Below, in pieces: positions 23,680 through 35,391 of a stretch of DNA of 64,000 nucleotides. Each line of letters begins with the position of its first letter. Within the stretch, counting starts at the first letter, position 1. This stretch comes from Sternotherus odoratus. Lineage: Eukaryota > Chordata > Testudines > Kinosternidae. The notes under the pieces are model-generated. The model did no database searches, was not told the origin of the DNA, and saw nothing but the letters and a program-made list of their open reading frames with translations. A program made the position numbers and the translations under genes. The DNA lies in assembly GCA_032164245.1 (NCBI GenBank), contig JAVMKO010000020.1, positions 12,614,706 to 12,678,705 on the forward strand, given 5' to 3'.

Positions 23680-23783
23680 ATTTACGGAAAAACTTTGAGC
23701 AAGACCCACAAGGAAAGGAAGTTCCTATTGAAGGGATGATTGTTCTGCACTGTCGGCCACCAGAGGGAGTACCTGCAGCTGAG
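23680..23783 (+). CDS. UNC5D: UNC5D exon (probably exon 4): start of Ig domain 2
   Basis: This 104-bp exon begins with AT, which completes the Tyr codon whose T ends the exon at 17462. It continues [34 protein letters not shown], which opens the second Ig-like (C2-type) domain of UNC5D. The Cys in LHCRPPEG (codon at 23751) is the first cysteine of that domain. The acceptor is a run of six T followed by CAG, ending at 23679. The donor is GTGAGAG from 23784. The exon ends in phase 0 after a Glu codon, so the next exon should start with the conserved VEWLKNE block. That exon was not found in the remaining 40 kb. The FEQDPQG motif separates UNC5D from UNC5B and UNC5C, which read differently here in the sequences I recall. 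Confidence 0.94.
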
Positions 23784-26625
23784 GTGAGAGAGGAGATGCT
23801 GATGTTGACATCACTGTTATTAGCTGGTCTCTTTCGGACTGGATATATTTGAAGGGGAAATGGGGAGGTATCAACTAAAGTCCATTCTGGGTGTTTATAA
23901 AAATCCAGTGCCATTACAATATTCAGCTCTAGGGCCTCTTGAAATGGTGTTGTTCTTGAAGCCAGTGCTAATTCTGCTTTTTATTATCAAGGAAGTTGTG
24001 CCTAAGGAGTAGACTAACAGGGAGGTGAAAGCAAAGCTGTTAGTAGAACTGGCCTTTTCACCTGTGAGAGTTTGAGGATGACTGGATTTAAATAGTTGCT
24101 TTAGAGATGAATAACTGTAAGGCATCAATCCGCTCTTACCCATCACATACAGAGAAGGTGATGATAGTCTCTGCTTTGAAATTGTGAAAGGTGTGTGTAA
24201 AGAATGGATGGAATAATAACAATGGTACTTTGCACTTCTAGCACCCTCTGCATTCAAAGCACTGTGCAAGCACTGACGTGGCTGGACACTCAGCTGTGTC
24301 CAGTAGTGCAGTTGGGTGAAACAGTCTCTTTTGTGCTTCTGATCATTTTACATTTTTTTACCCATTCTGAAGGGTTTGTTTTTAAAGCTTTTGTCTTGGG
24401 GTTATTTCATTATTCCACCTTCTGAATGAAGTGGCAGGTGATTTTTGAGGCTTCTAGGTGGTGGTGGTTGTTGTTTTCAGATGAAATCTGTAATTGCTTA
24501 ACAAAAACAAGTGCTTGTTTGAACATTTCTCTTAACCAAAGTAGCCGTTTGGAGTTTGGGGTAAAATAGTTATCACCCCTTGTGAGTACTCCCTGTCTCT
24601 TAATCCCAGTCTGTTTTATTTTAAAATATGCAAGGGGACAAAATTTGCACCTGATATAGGGGGAAAAAGTGAATCTAACAAGATGCACAAGGACTTGCAC
24701 TGTTCAATCTCACTGCTTTTATGCTGCTCCTCTTGTGTGTGTGCATTGCCCATTAGGGCTAAACACTTGTCTTCATTCTTGTCTTCAATATGCCTGGGAC
24801 ACAGTAGATGGTTTACATATAAACTTTGGTGTAGCTCCATTGAGGTTAGTGGACTTGAACTAATGATGATTTTGGCGCTGTTGATGTTACTTTCTCTGCT
24901 TCCTGGTACAGAGGAGGGCTTGTCTAATAGCCCATGTAAATCAGTGGAAATGATACCTAGTGAAATGCTTGGTGTAGCTATTTGGAGCGCTGTTCTATTA
25001 TAGATGGAAGATCTCCCTGTCTGAATAGCAGGATGTTCAGCAGGGGTGGACAGCAGTCCCACAACTCAGTGTATGATACATCAATAAACACAGCTATGTA
25101 ACGCCAATGGAAGTTACACTACTAGCTAGCTAGCTAATCCATCTTTGGGCTCAGAGCTAAGAGTCTTGGACTGGCCATGCTGTACTGTGCTGTATTTACT
25201 CTCCAAAATGCTAGAGCTGCATCTGTGATGCTGCTATTTAGCATCCTTTGATAAACAGAGAAACTGGTATCAACTAGAAGTTGTTTGTCTCTCATCTCCC
25301 TTCAAATCACTATGGTGTCTACTAATTGGAGGGACAAAAGCAGGAAAAATAAACTGCGAAGAAAAACACAGAGTCTCTGAGTTGGATGGAAAGCATGCTG
25401 GGTGGATGCCATTGAAAACCCAGGAAGAGTTAAGAAAAGAGGCAAATTGGGATACAAATTAAAAGATATTGCAGGCTGGTTTAAATAACGGTAGAGAGGA
25501 GGGGAATGTCTGTCTACACATATAGCACTCATTTCTCTCTCAAGAGAATTTCTGGTACTACATCCACCTCAAGGGTATCTAATTTCACCCACTGTTCAGT
25601 TTACTATATCACATCCTCGAGAGACTTGTTTTTTGACATTAATTCTCCAAATACGTAGGCTCCAGGGTGAGCAAAAAATTTATAAGTGAAAAATTATACA
25701 AATTTCAGGCATTTCCTCTGGAAACAAAAGAAATACATTTTAACCCACCAGGTAAATAAATGGTATCCAACCTAGCAAGTATGGTATGCTGAACTGAAAA
25801 ATTATATAAATTTGGCTATTTCCCATTGCAGATAGCTAAACAGTCAAAGACCATTTTCACTGTTGGAGTTCAGTAATTTGAAAGAAAGGGGATAAGAAAT
25901 TATGGTGATTCAGAGCCAACATGTTTTGAATTTTACTGAGGATTTGAGAATTATTAGCACTTTTCCATTTGAAAATAGATATCCAACCCTGAAAAGTGTA
26001 ATAATGGTCAGTAATTGGTGATTCATTTCTATGCAATTGCTACCTTTTAAAACAAACTGGGCCAAAGATGTCCCTGATGTAATCCCAATGGATTTTCACA
26101 CTGTGCCGTCTTTATTGTTAAAGCATTAAAGATTAGACACACTAGCATGTTCTTTTCTGCCTTTTCAACTACATAGCAACAGTTCTGTTGGCAATATTGA
26201 ATTCCTCCCCAAATAAAATGATTGCTCAGAATAGTAAATTTCTATAGTAGCTTTTAAAGGCTTGGATTAGCATATTAAAAAAAATGCCTTTGGAGGATGT
26301 ACAGTACATCATATGAGGCTTAGAATGGGACAAGGCTTTAGATGTTGGGAGATTGAAGTTATTGTCCCTGCCAGCAGTGTAGAATGGAGAGAAGAGAGTA
26401 TATCTGCTTTGAGGCCATCTGGGAATGCTGGGGTGAATCTTTGCAGAAGGGTTTAATAGTGTCATTCCAGTTGTCCAGGTCATTTATTTGTATATTAAAA
26501 TTTAATGCTGCTGGTCTTTATCAGTGTTGTAAGGTTTTGTTTTTTATTATGGCAATCGGAATTTTTGGTATAGGCATCCCTGTCCCCTGGCTTACATTGA
26601 AACTGAAAAGTTAAAGCCTTAAATC
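23784..26625. other. Unassigned intronic sequence
   Basis: No gene was recognised. A 148-codon minus-strand frame at 24616-25062 has no known domain. It overlaps an old dispersed motif near 24835-24855 and is probably chance. Confidence 0.5.
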
Positions 26626-26812
26626 ATAGAATCATAGAGATGTAGGGCTGAAAGGGACTTCAAGATGGTGAGTCCATCCTGCTGTGCTGAGGCAATACTA
26701 AAAATACCTAGATCATCCCTGACTGGTGTTTGTCCAACCTAGTCTTAAAAACCTTCAGTTGCTGGAGTTTCAAAACTGCCTTAGGTAACTTGTTCCACTG
26801 CTTAGCTACCCC
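26626..26812 (-). mobile_element. CR1 3' end fragment, minus strand
   Basis: ATCATAGAATCATAGAGATG at the left edge is the reverse complement of the CR1 3' terminus. It is followed by AGGGCTGAAAGGGACTTCAA and a degenerate AAAACCTTCAGTTGCTGGAG. Only about 190 bp of the 3' end remains. Confidence 0.8.
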
Positions 26813-27030
26813 ATTACTGTATTAAATCCAAATTTAAAAATGTAAAGTCAGTGCAAGTTGTTGAGGCAGTTCAGGGTGGAGGCAGGAGTAACTGAATGAC
26901 TTAGGTGCTCAGATGACCGTAGGTGTTCAAAACTCACAAATTAGGCTCCAACAATCAAGAGATTTAAAAGAAATCTCACTCAAATCAAAAAGATCTCACT
27001 AAACTAAGTGATTGGGCAACAAAATGGCAA

Positions 27031-27741
27031 ATGAAATTTAATGTGGATAAATGTAAAGTAATGCACATTGGAAAAAATAACCCCAACTATACATACAATA
27101 TGATGGGGGCTAATTTAGCTACAACCAGTCAGGAAAAAGACCTGGGAGTCATTGTGGAGAGTTCTCTGAAGGCATCCACGCAGTGTGCAGCGGCAGTCAA
27201 AAAAGCAAACAGGATGTTAGGAATCATTAAAAAAGGGATAGAGAATAAGTCAGAGAATATCTTATTGCCCTTATACAAATCCATGGTGCGCCCACATCTT
27301 GAATACTGCGTACAAATGTGGTCTCCTCATCTCAAAAAGGATATACTGGCACTAGAAAAGGTTCAGAGAAGGACAACTAAAATGATTAGGGGTTTGGAAC
27401 GGGTCCCATATGAAGAGAGATTAAAGAGGCTAGGACTTTTTAGCTTGGAAAAGAGGAGACTAAGGGGGGATATGATTGAGGTATATAAAATTATGAGTGG
27501 TGTGGAGGAAGTAAATAAGGAAAAGTTATTTACTTGTTCCCAAAATAGAAGAACTAGGGGCCACTCAATGAAATTGGCGTGCGGCAGGTTTAAAACAAAT
27601 AAAAGGAAGTTCTTCTTCACACAGCGCACAGTCAACCTGTGGAACTCCTTACCTGAGGAGGCTGTGAAGGCTAGGACTATAACAGGGTTTAAAAGAGAGC
27701 TGGATAAATTCATGGAGGCTAAGTCCATAAATGGCTATTAG
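27031..27741 (+). pseudogene. CR1 ORF2 C-terminal fragment (reverse transcriptase tail)
   Basis: The frame is uninterrupted for 236 codons. It encodes the C-terminal part of CR1 ORF2: FNVDKCKVMHIGKNN near the start, DLGVIVESSLKASTQC, MVRPHLEYCVQMWSPHLKKD, and NLWNSLPEEAVKA near the end, closing KSINGY. These are the thumb and post-reverse-transcriptase segments; the YxDD catalytic box lies upstream of the truncation point and is absent. The reading frame is open through 26989-27031 as well, so the Met at 27031 is internal. No promoter is apparent, so this is a dead-on-arrival copy whose open frame reflects youth and not selection. Confidence 0.9.
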
Positions 27742-27923
27742 CCGGGATGGGTAATGAATGGTGTCCCTAGCCTCTGTCTGTCAGAGGGGGGTGATGGATG
27801 GCAGGAGAGAGATCACTCGATCATACCTGTTAGGTTCACTCACTCCGGGGCACCTGGCATTGGCCACTGTCGGTAGACAGGATGCTGGGCTAGATGGACC
27901 TTTGGTCTGACCCAGTATGGCCG

Positions 27924-27953
27924 TTCTTATGTTCTTATGTTCTTATGTTCTTA
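27924..27953 (+). repeat. CR1 3' tail, TTCTTATG repeats
   Basis: Three complete TTCTTATG units are followed by a partial TTCTTA. This is the 8-bp 3' microsatellite of the CR1 copy, and its form points to a turtle-like lineage. Confidence 0.9.
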
Positions 27954-28722
27954 AATATAATTTGGGTTCTTTTTGTTTGCCTTCCTATTTTTGAGGCTTT
28001 ATGGTTCACATTTTAAAGTTTTTTTCTATAACCATGAAGAGTTAGTCATTTGCTCCCCCCCCCCTAATGCAAGCTAAGTTTTTCAAGTTATCTCAAGATT
28101 TCGTATGCTTAGGCTTTAAGAAAACACTGAATATAGTGAGACACTCAATAAAATTGCAAGAGTTGGCAATATCACTATAAGTTCAGAGCCAGTCCATGCA
28201 GAATATTGACTATTACATGACTAATGTGCCTGAGTTTCTCATTTTTATTTACCTTAAGCTTATGGGAATGGTACTAACTAAAGATAATACTTTCACCGTT
28301 TGATACTCATCATTATTTAGAAAAAAACCTGTTTGTTGTTTTCAGAACAATTCATTATTCCAAACTGTGCTGCTTTATACTCCCCAATTAAATAGAAAAT
28401 CTCTCTTTCATAAAAAGTTAGGAATTATGTCAGATGAAAAGCTGACAATTTAATGGTTTTCCACACATTACAATTGTAGAGCTCTCCATAAACCCTGATT
28501 TACTGATGTTAGTTGTAAAATGGTTATTGCTGTTAATAAAGCCTGTAAATCTTAACAGGTCATATTTGCTTTGGACAATAAAACTTCACATAAAGGCTCA
28601 TTGTCTAAGGCTAATTCTATTCACATGAAGGTAAACAGACTACTTAAAATAACCCAATGCCTTTGGAAACTGGGTACCAAATTCAAACCATTAACAGATC
28701 ATGGTCTATGGCAATCGCCCTT
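27954..28722. other. Unassigned intronic sequence
   Basis: AT-rich sequence with no recognised feature apart from a short C run near 28055. Confidence 0.5.
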
Positions 28723-28828
28723 GAGGCTGTAAATTCATTAGTTCTTTGGGACAGAGACTGTCTTTTTGGGGGACTCTGGTCCATGACTGGGGCTCCTGGG
28801 AACTACAGAAATACAAACAATTATTATT
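28723..28828 (+). mobile_element. SINE/L2-like 3' end
   Basis: GGACAGAGACTGTCTTTTTG, CTGGTCCATGACTGGGGCTC and AAATACAAACAATTATTATT match the 3' tail of the CORE/MIR-like SINEs listed elsewhere. The head and core are absent. Confidence 0.7.
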
Positions 28829-29199
28829 ATTTATTCATTTTCATGCCCTAAGAAGGGTTTGGGCTGTTCAGCCGTGGGCTGGGAGGCTCTTAAGAAGCAG
28901 CCAAACCTTCCTGAATGGTGTCAGAGATTCAGTACGTTTATACGGTTTGCACCATGTTTTGATGACAGTGTCCTGTTTCAGCACTGAGAGTTGGATTCAG
29001 AGAGGGGAAAATACCCATTACATCCAATTTTGATAGCTCCTAGATAACTCTGACTCCAATTCCTGTGATTTTTATCTCTCTGCCAGTACAGGATTGTTCC
29101 CTGAAATACAGTTTCTGAAGTTTGACTGAACGGTTTCCAAGGTCTGGTGCATCCACTGCTTCCCTTGGGAGGCTTTTATTTATTTGTTTGGCGGTGATG

Positions 29200-29335
29200 C
29201 TGAGGGTCCCCGGTGGTAGACCAGGACCCCACAGTGTTAGAAGCTGTAAAGACACACAACAAAGAGATGGTTCCTTCCCCCAAAGAGTTTACATTCAAAT
29301 TATGGGCAGGAGACAATAGGTGAATAGAACAGGAA
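29200..29335 (-). mobile_element. SINE-like fragment, minus strand
   Basis: CCAGGACCCCACAGTGTTAG, GATGGTTCCTTCCCCCAAAG and AGTTTACATTCAAATTATGG are the reverse complement of the tail and adjoining region of this SINE group. The copy is diverged and its ends are approximate. Confidence 0.6.
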
Positions 29336-31034
29336 GAGAGGAGCACAAAGATGGTTAGGCACCTGGTGTGCTATGCCTGCTGCTTTACGTGACATCCAGT
29401 TTTGCCTATTTGTAGCACAGGAAGAGTTTTCAGAAGGTGTTTGAAGGAGGAAGATGGGTTTGTCATTATTTCCTGATCAAATGCATGTCAAGAAACCTTC
29501 TCCACATCCCTTTTCAAGATTCACTCTAATTTCCCCCTTTCTTAATTTCATCCTCTTACTGCCAGTTTAAATCCCCCTTTGCCACCCCTAAATATTTCCA
29601 CTCCATCCTTGATGTTTACACCCTTCAAATATTTGTAGTTTCCTTTTGCCATTTTAGCTTAGCTTACCTTATAAGGAATGATTAAAAGAGCTAAATATGT
29701 CTCTAAAGCTGCAAAGAGCTCCGTGCAAAGTGGGGCAAGAGCTCATAAATTGATCCCTGCAACCCGTTGGGGATTGTGAATTACTCTCACTGATAATGTA
29801 TAGTACTCGGAGTTCAATAAATAGAAAGGATTTCAGATGGGATTAATAAATAAATCAATAGTGGAGTCCTATGTAAAGGCAGAGTTACCCATTAACAGAG
29901 ACCTAATTTTGAGCCTCTTTTCTATTAAAGCTGTTTAGGTGAGGGAGGAGGTGGGGATTTTCAAAGGCAAAAAAAGTGCAGGACTCTCAGTAAAAGCGAG
30001 GCTTCCATCAGTGTTTCTGAAAATCAATCCCTCACTCTACACAGGATTTGGAGGATGCAGATTTTCAGAAGGACGTTGTACCCAAGAACACACAGATAGG
30101 TGATTTATTCAGAGGAGTGGACAAGGCAGAGAAGAAAGTATGCACTTCTAATCTAATATGAATGTGAAAGAAATGGAAAAATTGTTCCAAACAGTGCAAG
30201 CTGCGGGGGAGAAGGCTCTTGAACCAACAAGTTGACTAGAGAAGAGATTAGTACTAGATCAGAAGGGGAGTGTGATGAAGATGTGTGTGATGAATTCAAA
30301 GAATGAGAAGGGTGATTTGTTACGTGGAACCTGCAATGTGGGAGTCTGTGGGATTATTTTAGACTGCGAGGGCTGTGGTTGTATTGCTACTGAATGTTTT
30401 ATAAATCTCTTACGTGTTAGACTGAGCTCCTCCTGGGGAGCCTGTTACCTTTTATCCCATGCTGCAGAGGACCTGATAATTCTTTTGTAAACAGTTTAAG
30501 CTTTCGTGCGGATTGTGCATGAAAACTCATTCATTTGGGCTTATGGGCTTTGAGCGAGATGATGCTTTCCAGAATGTTACTGCAACGTGAAGGCTGTACA
30601 TTATTCTAATCTGAGATAGCTAGAGCGGGGAGGACTAATGGAGGATGGACCTTAAATCAGGGATCTGGCAATGGTGACCTTTTCAATAATTAGTATTTGA
30701 TTAGAATGTCTAACATTGTTACAGAAACCTAATGGACTCAGAAGAAAGGGAAGCATTGGATAAATATACTAGGATGGTATCCTAAGGATCTTTACTAGTA
30801 ATTTTTTTTAAAATTCCTCTTGCTGCGAAGTCACTATGAGTAGTCAATGGACAACTAAGGTATTCAGAAAACAAGTAGCCACAAGAAATCTGACCCAACT
30901 AAGCAAAGTTGTTCTGTAAATTTAAACCAAGTGTGTTTCATAGCAATTTTGTAATTTTCCAGGGCTTTGGATTAGGCCCAATGTAACAAGTCTGGACAAA
31001 TCAGTAAGCATGCAAAGGGAAGTAGTGACTCTGA
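29336..31034. other. Unassigned intronic sequence
   Basis: No gene or confident repeat was recognised. Confidence 0.5.
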
Positions 31035-31723
31035 AAAATAATTGGAGGCCACGATTAATCATCTGGATGTGAGTTTCTTGTGTGATAGTGTCCAAAAGGG
31101 CTAACACCATTGTTGGATGTACAAACACAGAAATATTGAGTAGGGTGAGGAAGGTAATTTTGCTTATGTATTTGGCACTGGAATGACTGCCAATGGAGTA
31201 CTGTGCCCGGTTCTGGTGTCCACAATTCAATAAGGCTGTGGAAAAGTTGGAGAGGATTCAGGGAAGAGCCATGAGATAGATTTAACAATTGTTAAACCTG
31301 CTTTACTGAAAGAGACTAAAGGAGCTTAATTTATTTAGCTCAACTTATCAAAGAGAATGTGAAGGGGAGACTTGGTCCAGGTCAATAAATACCTATAAGG
31401 GAACAGATATTTGAGAATGGAGAACTCTTCAACCTAGCAGACAAAGGTATAGTAAAATCCACTGGCTTAAAGTTGAATCTTTCTAGACAAATTCAAAGTG
31501 AAAATAAGGCTTGCATATGTAAAAGTTAGGGTTTGGAACAGTTTACCAAGGGTTGTGGTAAAGTCTCCATCATTGGCAATTTTAATCAGGCCTGGAAGTC
31601 TTTTGCTAAAAAAAGATGTTCTGGTTCAAACAGGAATTTATCCAGGGAAGTTCTGTGGCCTGGTTTATACAGCAGGTCAGACTAGTTAATCACAGCGGTC
31701 CCTTTTGGCTTTATAATCTATGA
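31035..31723 (+). mobile_element. Old CR1 LINE of a second subfamily
   Basis: TTTGGCACTGGAATGACTGC, then TACTGTGCCCGGTTCTGGTG and CAATTCAATAAGGCTGTGG, correspond to the C-terminal ORF2 region. The end GTCAGACTAGTTAATCACAG, then AATCTATGA, is the 3' terminus of a CR1 subfamily different from 26989-27953. Frames are heavily broken. Confidence 0.8.
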
Positions 31724-34700
31724 CAGACCTAGGCTTTTTATATCATTAAAAATGTTATGGTTGCATATATCTCCATTTTTCTAATAGTCTTATATATTTT
31801 TGGCACAGACATCGCTTTTGTTTTTCCAAGGAAACTTTATGGATCTAAACCCAAATAGAAAACTATCTAGAAGAGAGATTTCATTCCCATTTCGTATCAT
31901 CATGCCAGTATTTGGCCAAATCCCTTATAAAAGGTTCTGATTATTCTATTCCAGTAGGTGAAAATTCAGGAATATTATTTTTCTGATGAGCCAGCATGTC
32001 CTGTGGATGAGCTAGTCCCCAGATAATCTATTGATCTCTTTATTTCTGTGTCTAATATAATCAAACCTCTGATCATGCAACACTCTTCAACAGGAAGCAA
32101 ACGCTTTACAACTGGAATGAAATTTAAACCGAGTTCAGTTAATCATTTGATCATGTCCATTGCCAACAATATAAATCTTCATATCTAGAATTATTGCTCC
32201 TGCAAGGTAAAGGTACCGAAGATCAGTTAGAGCTGAAGTGTGGAGGTGTTAAAAATAAGCATTCTTGCCACAAATGACCCAAACCACCACTTATGTGTGA
32301 TCTCCTTCCCCAAAGGAAATAGAAAGCAAGGTTTCTCCATGACAGCAGTTGTCATGCTTCTGTAGGAGAAATCAGGATAGAAGCTGTTCTCTCACTTTCA
32401 CCTTCCTTCTCCCTGCCCCATGCTGCTTGCAGCCAAGTGATTATAATTAGTGCTAGCCGTTTGCCTATGTGAAAAATTAGTTAGTGGATCTCAGTGCATT
32501 TCCTAATAGATAGTGTCTGCAATATTAAATACATGTCAGTAGCACTGATTGGCCTTTTCATAGTCCCATAATCCTTGGCATCTCTGCTAAGGCTGCCAAC
32601 GAATGTGTAGGCATCATAACTAAACTTCCCTTTTATCTTTAGAGTGCATTCTCCTAGACCAGCTTTGAAATTGTTTGGGGGGAAGCATGTACTTTTGCTG
32701 CTCATGCAGCACCTCTTCCATGGATAAACAGGAGTGAAGTGTGCAAGGCTGTTGGTGACAGGCGCCAGACTAAGTATATTTCAAATGTTAATATCCAAGA
32801 GGAGGAGTTGGCATAACATAGTTCAAAAGATTTGGAATATGTGTTTTGCTTGTGTCAAATTCATTTACAAATAAAAGAAGGTAATGTAGCATTGTCAATG
32901 CTATGTGCGTTCAGACAGTTTAGTTTTGGCAAATAGTCTTTAAGCTGAATTACAAATTAGTAAAAGCAAATAATCAGAAAAGCCGACTAATAAGGAACTG
33001 CAGTACTATAATTCAGCTTTAACGTTGCACAGGGATGAATCAAGAGCTCCAAATCCTGCTGAGGCAGCACTGATTTTAATGTTGCTTTGAAATGCACTAT
33101 ACTACCCTGTCCTGATTCATTTAGCAGCAAATTTCAGTTGCCTGTGTCAGCTCGGACTTAAATAAAAATTATATAAAGGAGCATCTCTTTAAATATGTGA
33201 TTTCTTCCTGAGAACTCGATTGCAAATGATATGGAATGAAAGTAGTCCTTTGCATATGAAATGCAATGGAATGTGCCTGTTATTAATAGTACTAAAAATC
33301 TCATGCAGCAACAGTTGGTAAGAAAACTGAATAACTTGTGTATTACCCATTACCTTCTCATTTTAGATAGATTAGATGGCCCCAGGAGAATATGAAGACA
33401 TTCTAAATTCTTCAGCAGTAAAGATGGGTGTTTACCATCACCATATGCCTCTACCTATAGATGTGATAAGAAAAGCCCACGCACCGTCTGCCAGGAGCAA
33501 CTTTGCTCTGTTCCTAGAATGTACTGTCTTTGGAAAGGGGTTACATGTGCTTCCAGGAATTGGATGTCCTCAACTTCCAGCACGTTCAGCATTTAGCACG
33601 CGTTCCGTCTTCCCACCTGGGGATATGGCTGTGTCCCCATTATTCGGATAAGGTCGGGCAAACTCTGTGCCCATCCCCTTTTGGAGGTAGCTGGATTTCT
33701 TTGGGCATTCTTGGGGCATTGTCACTGCATTAGGAGAATTAAAACAAAATAAAATAAATCCTCTTGCATTGTGCTGGCACAGCAAATAAAATGGAGCTGA
33801 TGAGCAGCTGCGCTGCTCACATCCGCACCCAACCCAAGTCAATGCAGTTTTTATGAGAGTTGAATGCTGGATTATTATTTTTTTATGTCAGTCTCCACAT
33901 CTGATAATCCTCTGCTGTGGCGAATGTTGAATTAAACATAGCAGAGCCTCTGTTGGCACGAGCATGGTGGGACTGGAACCATTCCTTTCACTCTTGATTA
34001 TGAATTGGCCCAGAGAAAACTCAGTTCTGGCTCCCAATCCCCATAATAGATTCTCCCCATAGATCTGTTTAGGAATTGGGAGCAATAGGGGCCTCATTTC
34101 AGTTGGAGTCCCTGCAATATTGCAGTTGTTGTACACTCTAATGGTGGTGCTGTTAAACTGCCAGTTTGTGCTCAATTAACTCTGTAGTCCCGATTCTTAT
34201 ACCGTTAAACCCCATTGACTTCAGTGGAGTTACTCCTGATTTACTCTGGTGTTCTGTAAGTGAGGGGAAAATGAGGCTCAGTTCTCCTCTTCCTTGAGCC
34301 TTGGGGCCGATAACTTAGTTTTCCAGAGCAACATCTTAATCCTTGCCAGTATTTCATCATTCAGACCTATCCCCTCACTACACAGCTAACATCAGCACTT
34401 GCAGAAGGCTCGCCACTGCTGTGTCTTTGTGAGGCAGGCTGCGGCTACCCAGAGAGGGGAAGAACTTCTCTCTGCTCCAGTGACATTTCAAACACTCCCT
34501 GGGGCAGTGAGGCAAGCTGGCTGCTCCATGAGAAGTAAAATGACATGGAGTTGTCTCACCCAGTGCTCTGACCAGTCTGTGTCCTGCTGCTGCTACAGCT
34601 GACCTTGCTACCATTGTCCTGATGTGTTATGAGAACCAGGGGGGAAGCTTCCCCAGTGCTAGTGCATGAACACAAGTTCAGGTGTAGAGAGAGCGTGCAT

Positions 34701-35324
34701 GTGTGAGAAAGAGAGAGAGAGACACCTTCCTCACAGCAAGGTGGTATTAGAACCAATACCATGAACATCCTGTGCCTGGTGAAGGTGAAAGTAAGCATCT
34801 CTGACCGGCTAACACAGAAAGTTGTCAGCTTCTGTTGATAAGAGATCCTGTGAGGCACCCAATGGACAGTTAAAACACAACTTCAGACCGTTTTTGTCTA
34901 GAAGCCCCCGTGGTTTCGAAAATGGAGCCTGCCATGGAGTTAATTTAAGGATAGCTTCAGAGGGATGAGAGGAAGTAGTAGTTTGGAGCACCCCGTAGGC
35001 AAAGTCGGATTGTGTCTTCATTTACAGTCAATCAGCATAAAGAATACAAGACTCGCCAGTGAAGTGGCAGATTGATTTTAATCCGGCTCTGTTTGGCTTT
35101 GGAAGCCCTGTATGGCATAGACCCTGGCTCTATTTAAGGAATCCTGCTTGAGTCCTTCCCTGCAGGGGTATCTTTGCTGTGACACTAGTTTCCCATCCAG
35201 GAGTTCTACCCTGGTTGTACCTTGAGCATGGAAGTGCTTGCATTCAAGGGTCTCGAATGCCACCTCTCACATTCGCCCTCCGGATATCCTTAACAGCCCA
35301 TCCCTAAAAAGTTACAAATATGCT
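31724..35324. other. Unassigned intronic sequence
   Basis: There is no gene. A purine-rich (GA)n run lies at 34707-34722. An old dispersed motif (CCCATTGACTTCAGTGGAGT) is at 34211-34230. Open frames at 33376-33842 and 34378-34858 have no recognisable domain. Confidence 0.5.
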
Positions 35325-35391
35325 TAGCCCACGAAAGCTCATGATCCCTAATATCTGTTAGTCTATAAGGTGCTACAAGACTCTTTGTCAC
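35325..35391 (+). mobile_element. Penelope-like terminal fragment, + sense
   Basis: TAGCCCACGAAAGCTCATGA, TCTGTTAGTCTATAAGGTGC and TACAAGACTC are the reverse complement of the terminal segment at 2671-2800. Only about 67 bp remain. Confidence 0.7.

Larger units (their letters stand above)
26989..27953 (+). mobile_element. Young CR1 LINE, 5'-truncated
   Basis: The copy starts abruptly with GATCTCACTAAACTAAGTGA and runs to the CR1 3' end TGGTCTGACCCAGTATGGCC, then a TTCTTATG tandem tail. Compared with the old copy at 3428-4533 it is far better preserved, and its reverse-transcriptase tail is still open. The 5' truncation is typical of target-primed reverse transcription that stopped early. It cannot be autonomous because the endonuclease and most of the reverse transcriptase are missing. 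Confidence 0.92.

Noticed and set aside
24616..25062. A 148-codon minus-strand open frame
   Set aside because: No recognisable domain or splice context, and it overlaps an old dispersed repeat. A chance frame is more likely, though a search could change this.
27363..27728. A 121-codon minus-strand frame
   Set aside because: It is antisense to the CR1 reverse-transcriptase tail.
27031..27741. A functional CR1 retrotransposon
   Set aside because: The copy is 5'-truncated and lacks the endonuclease and the catalytic part of the reverse transcriptase.
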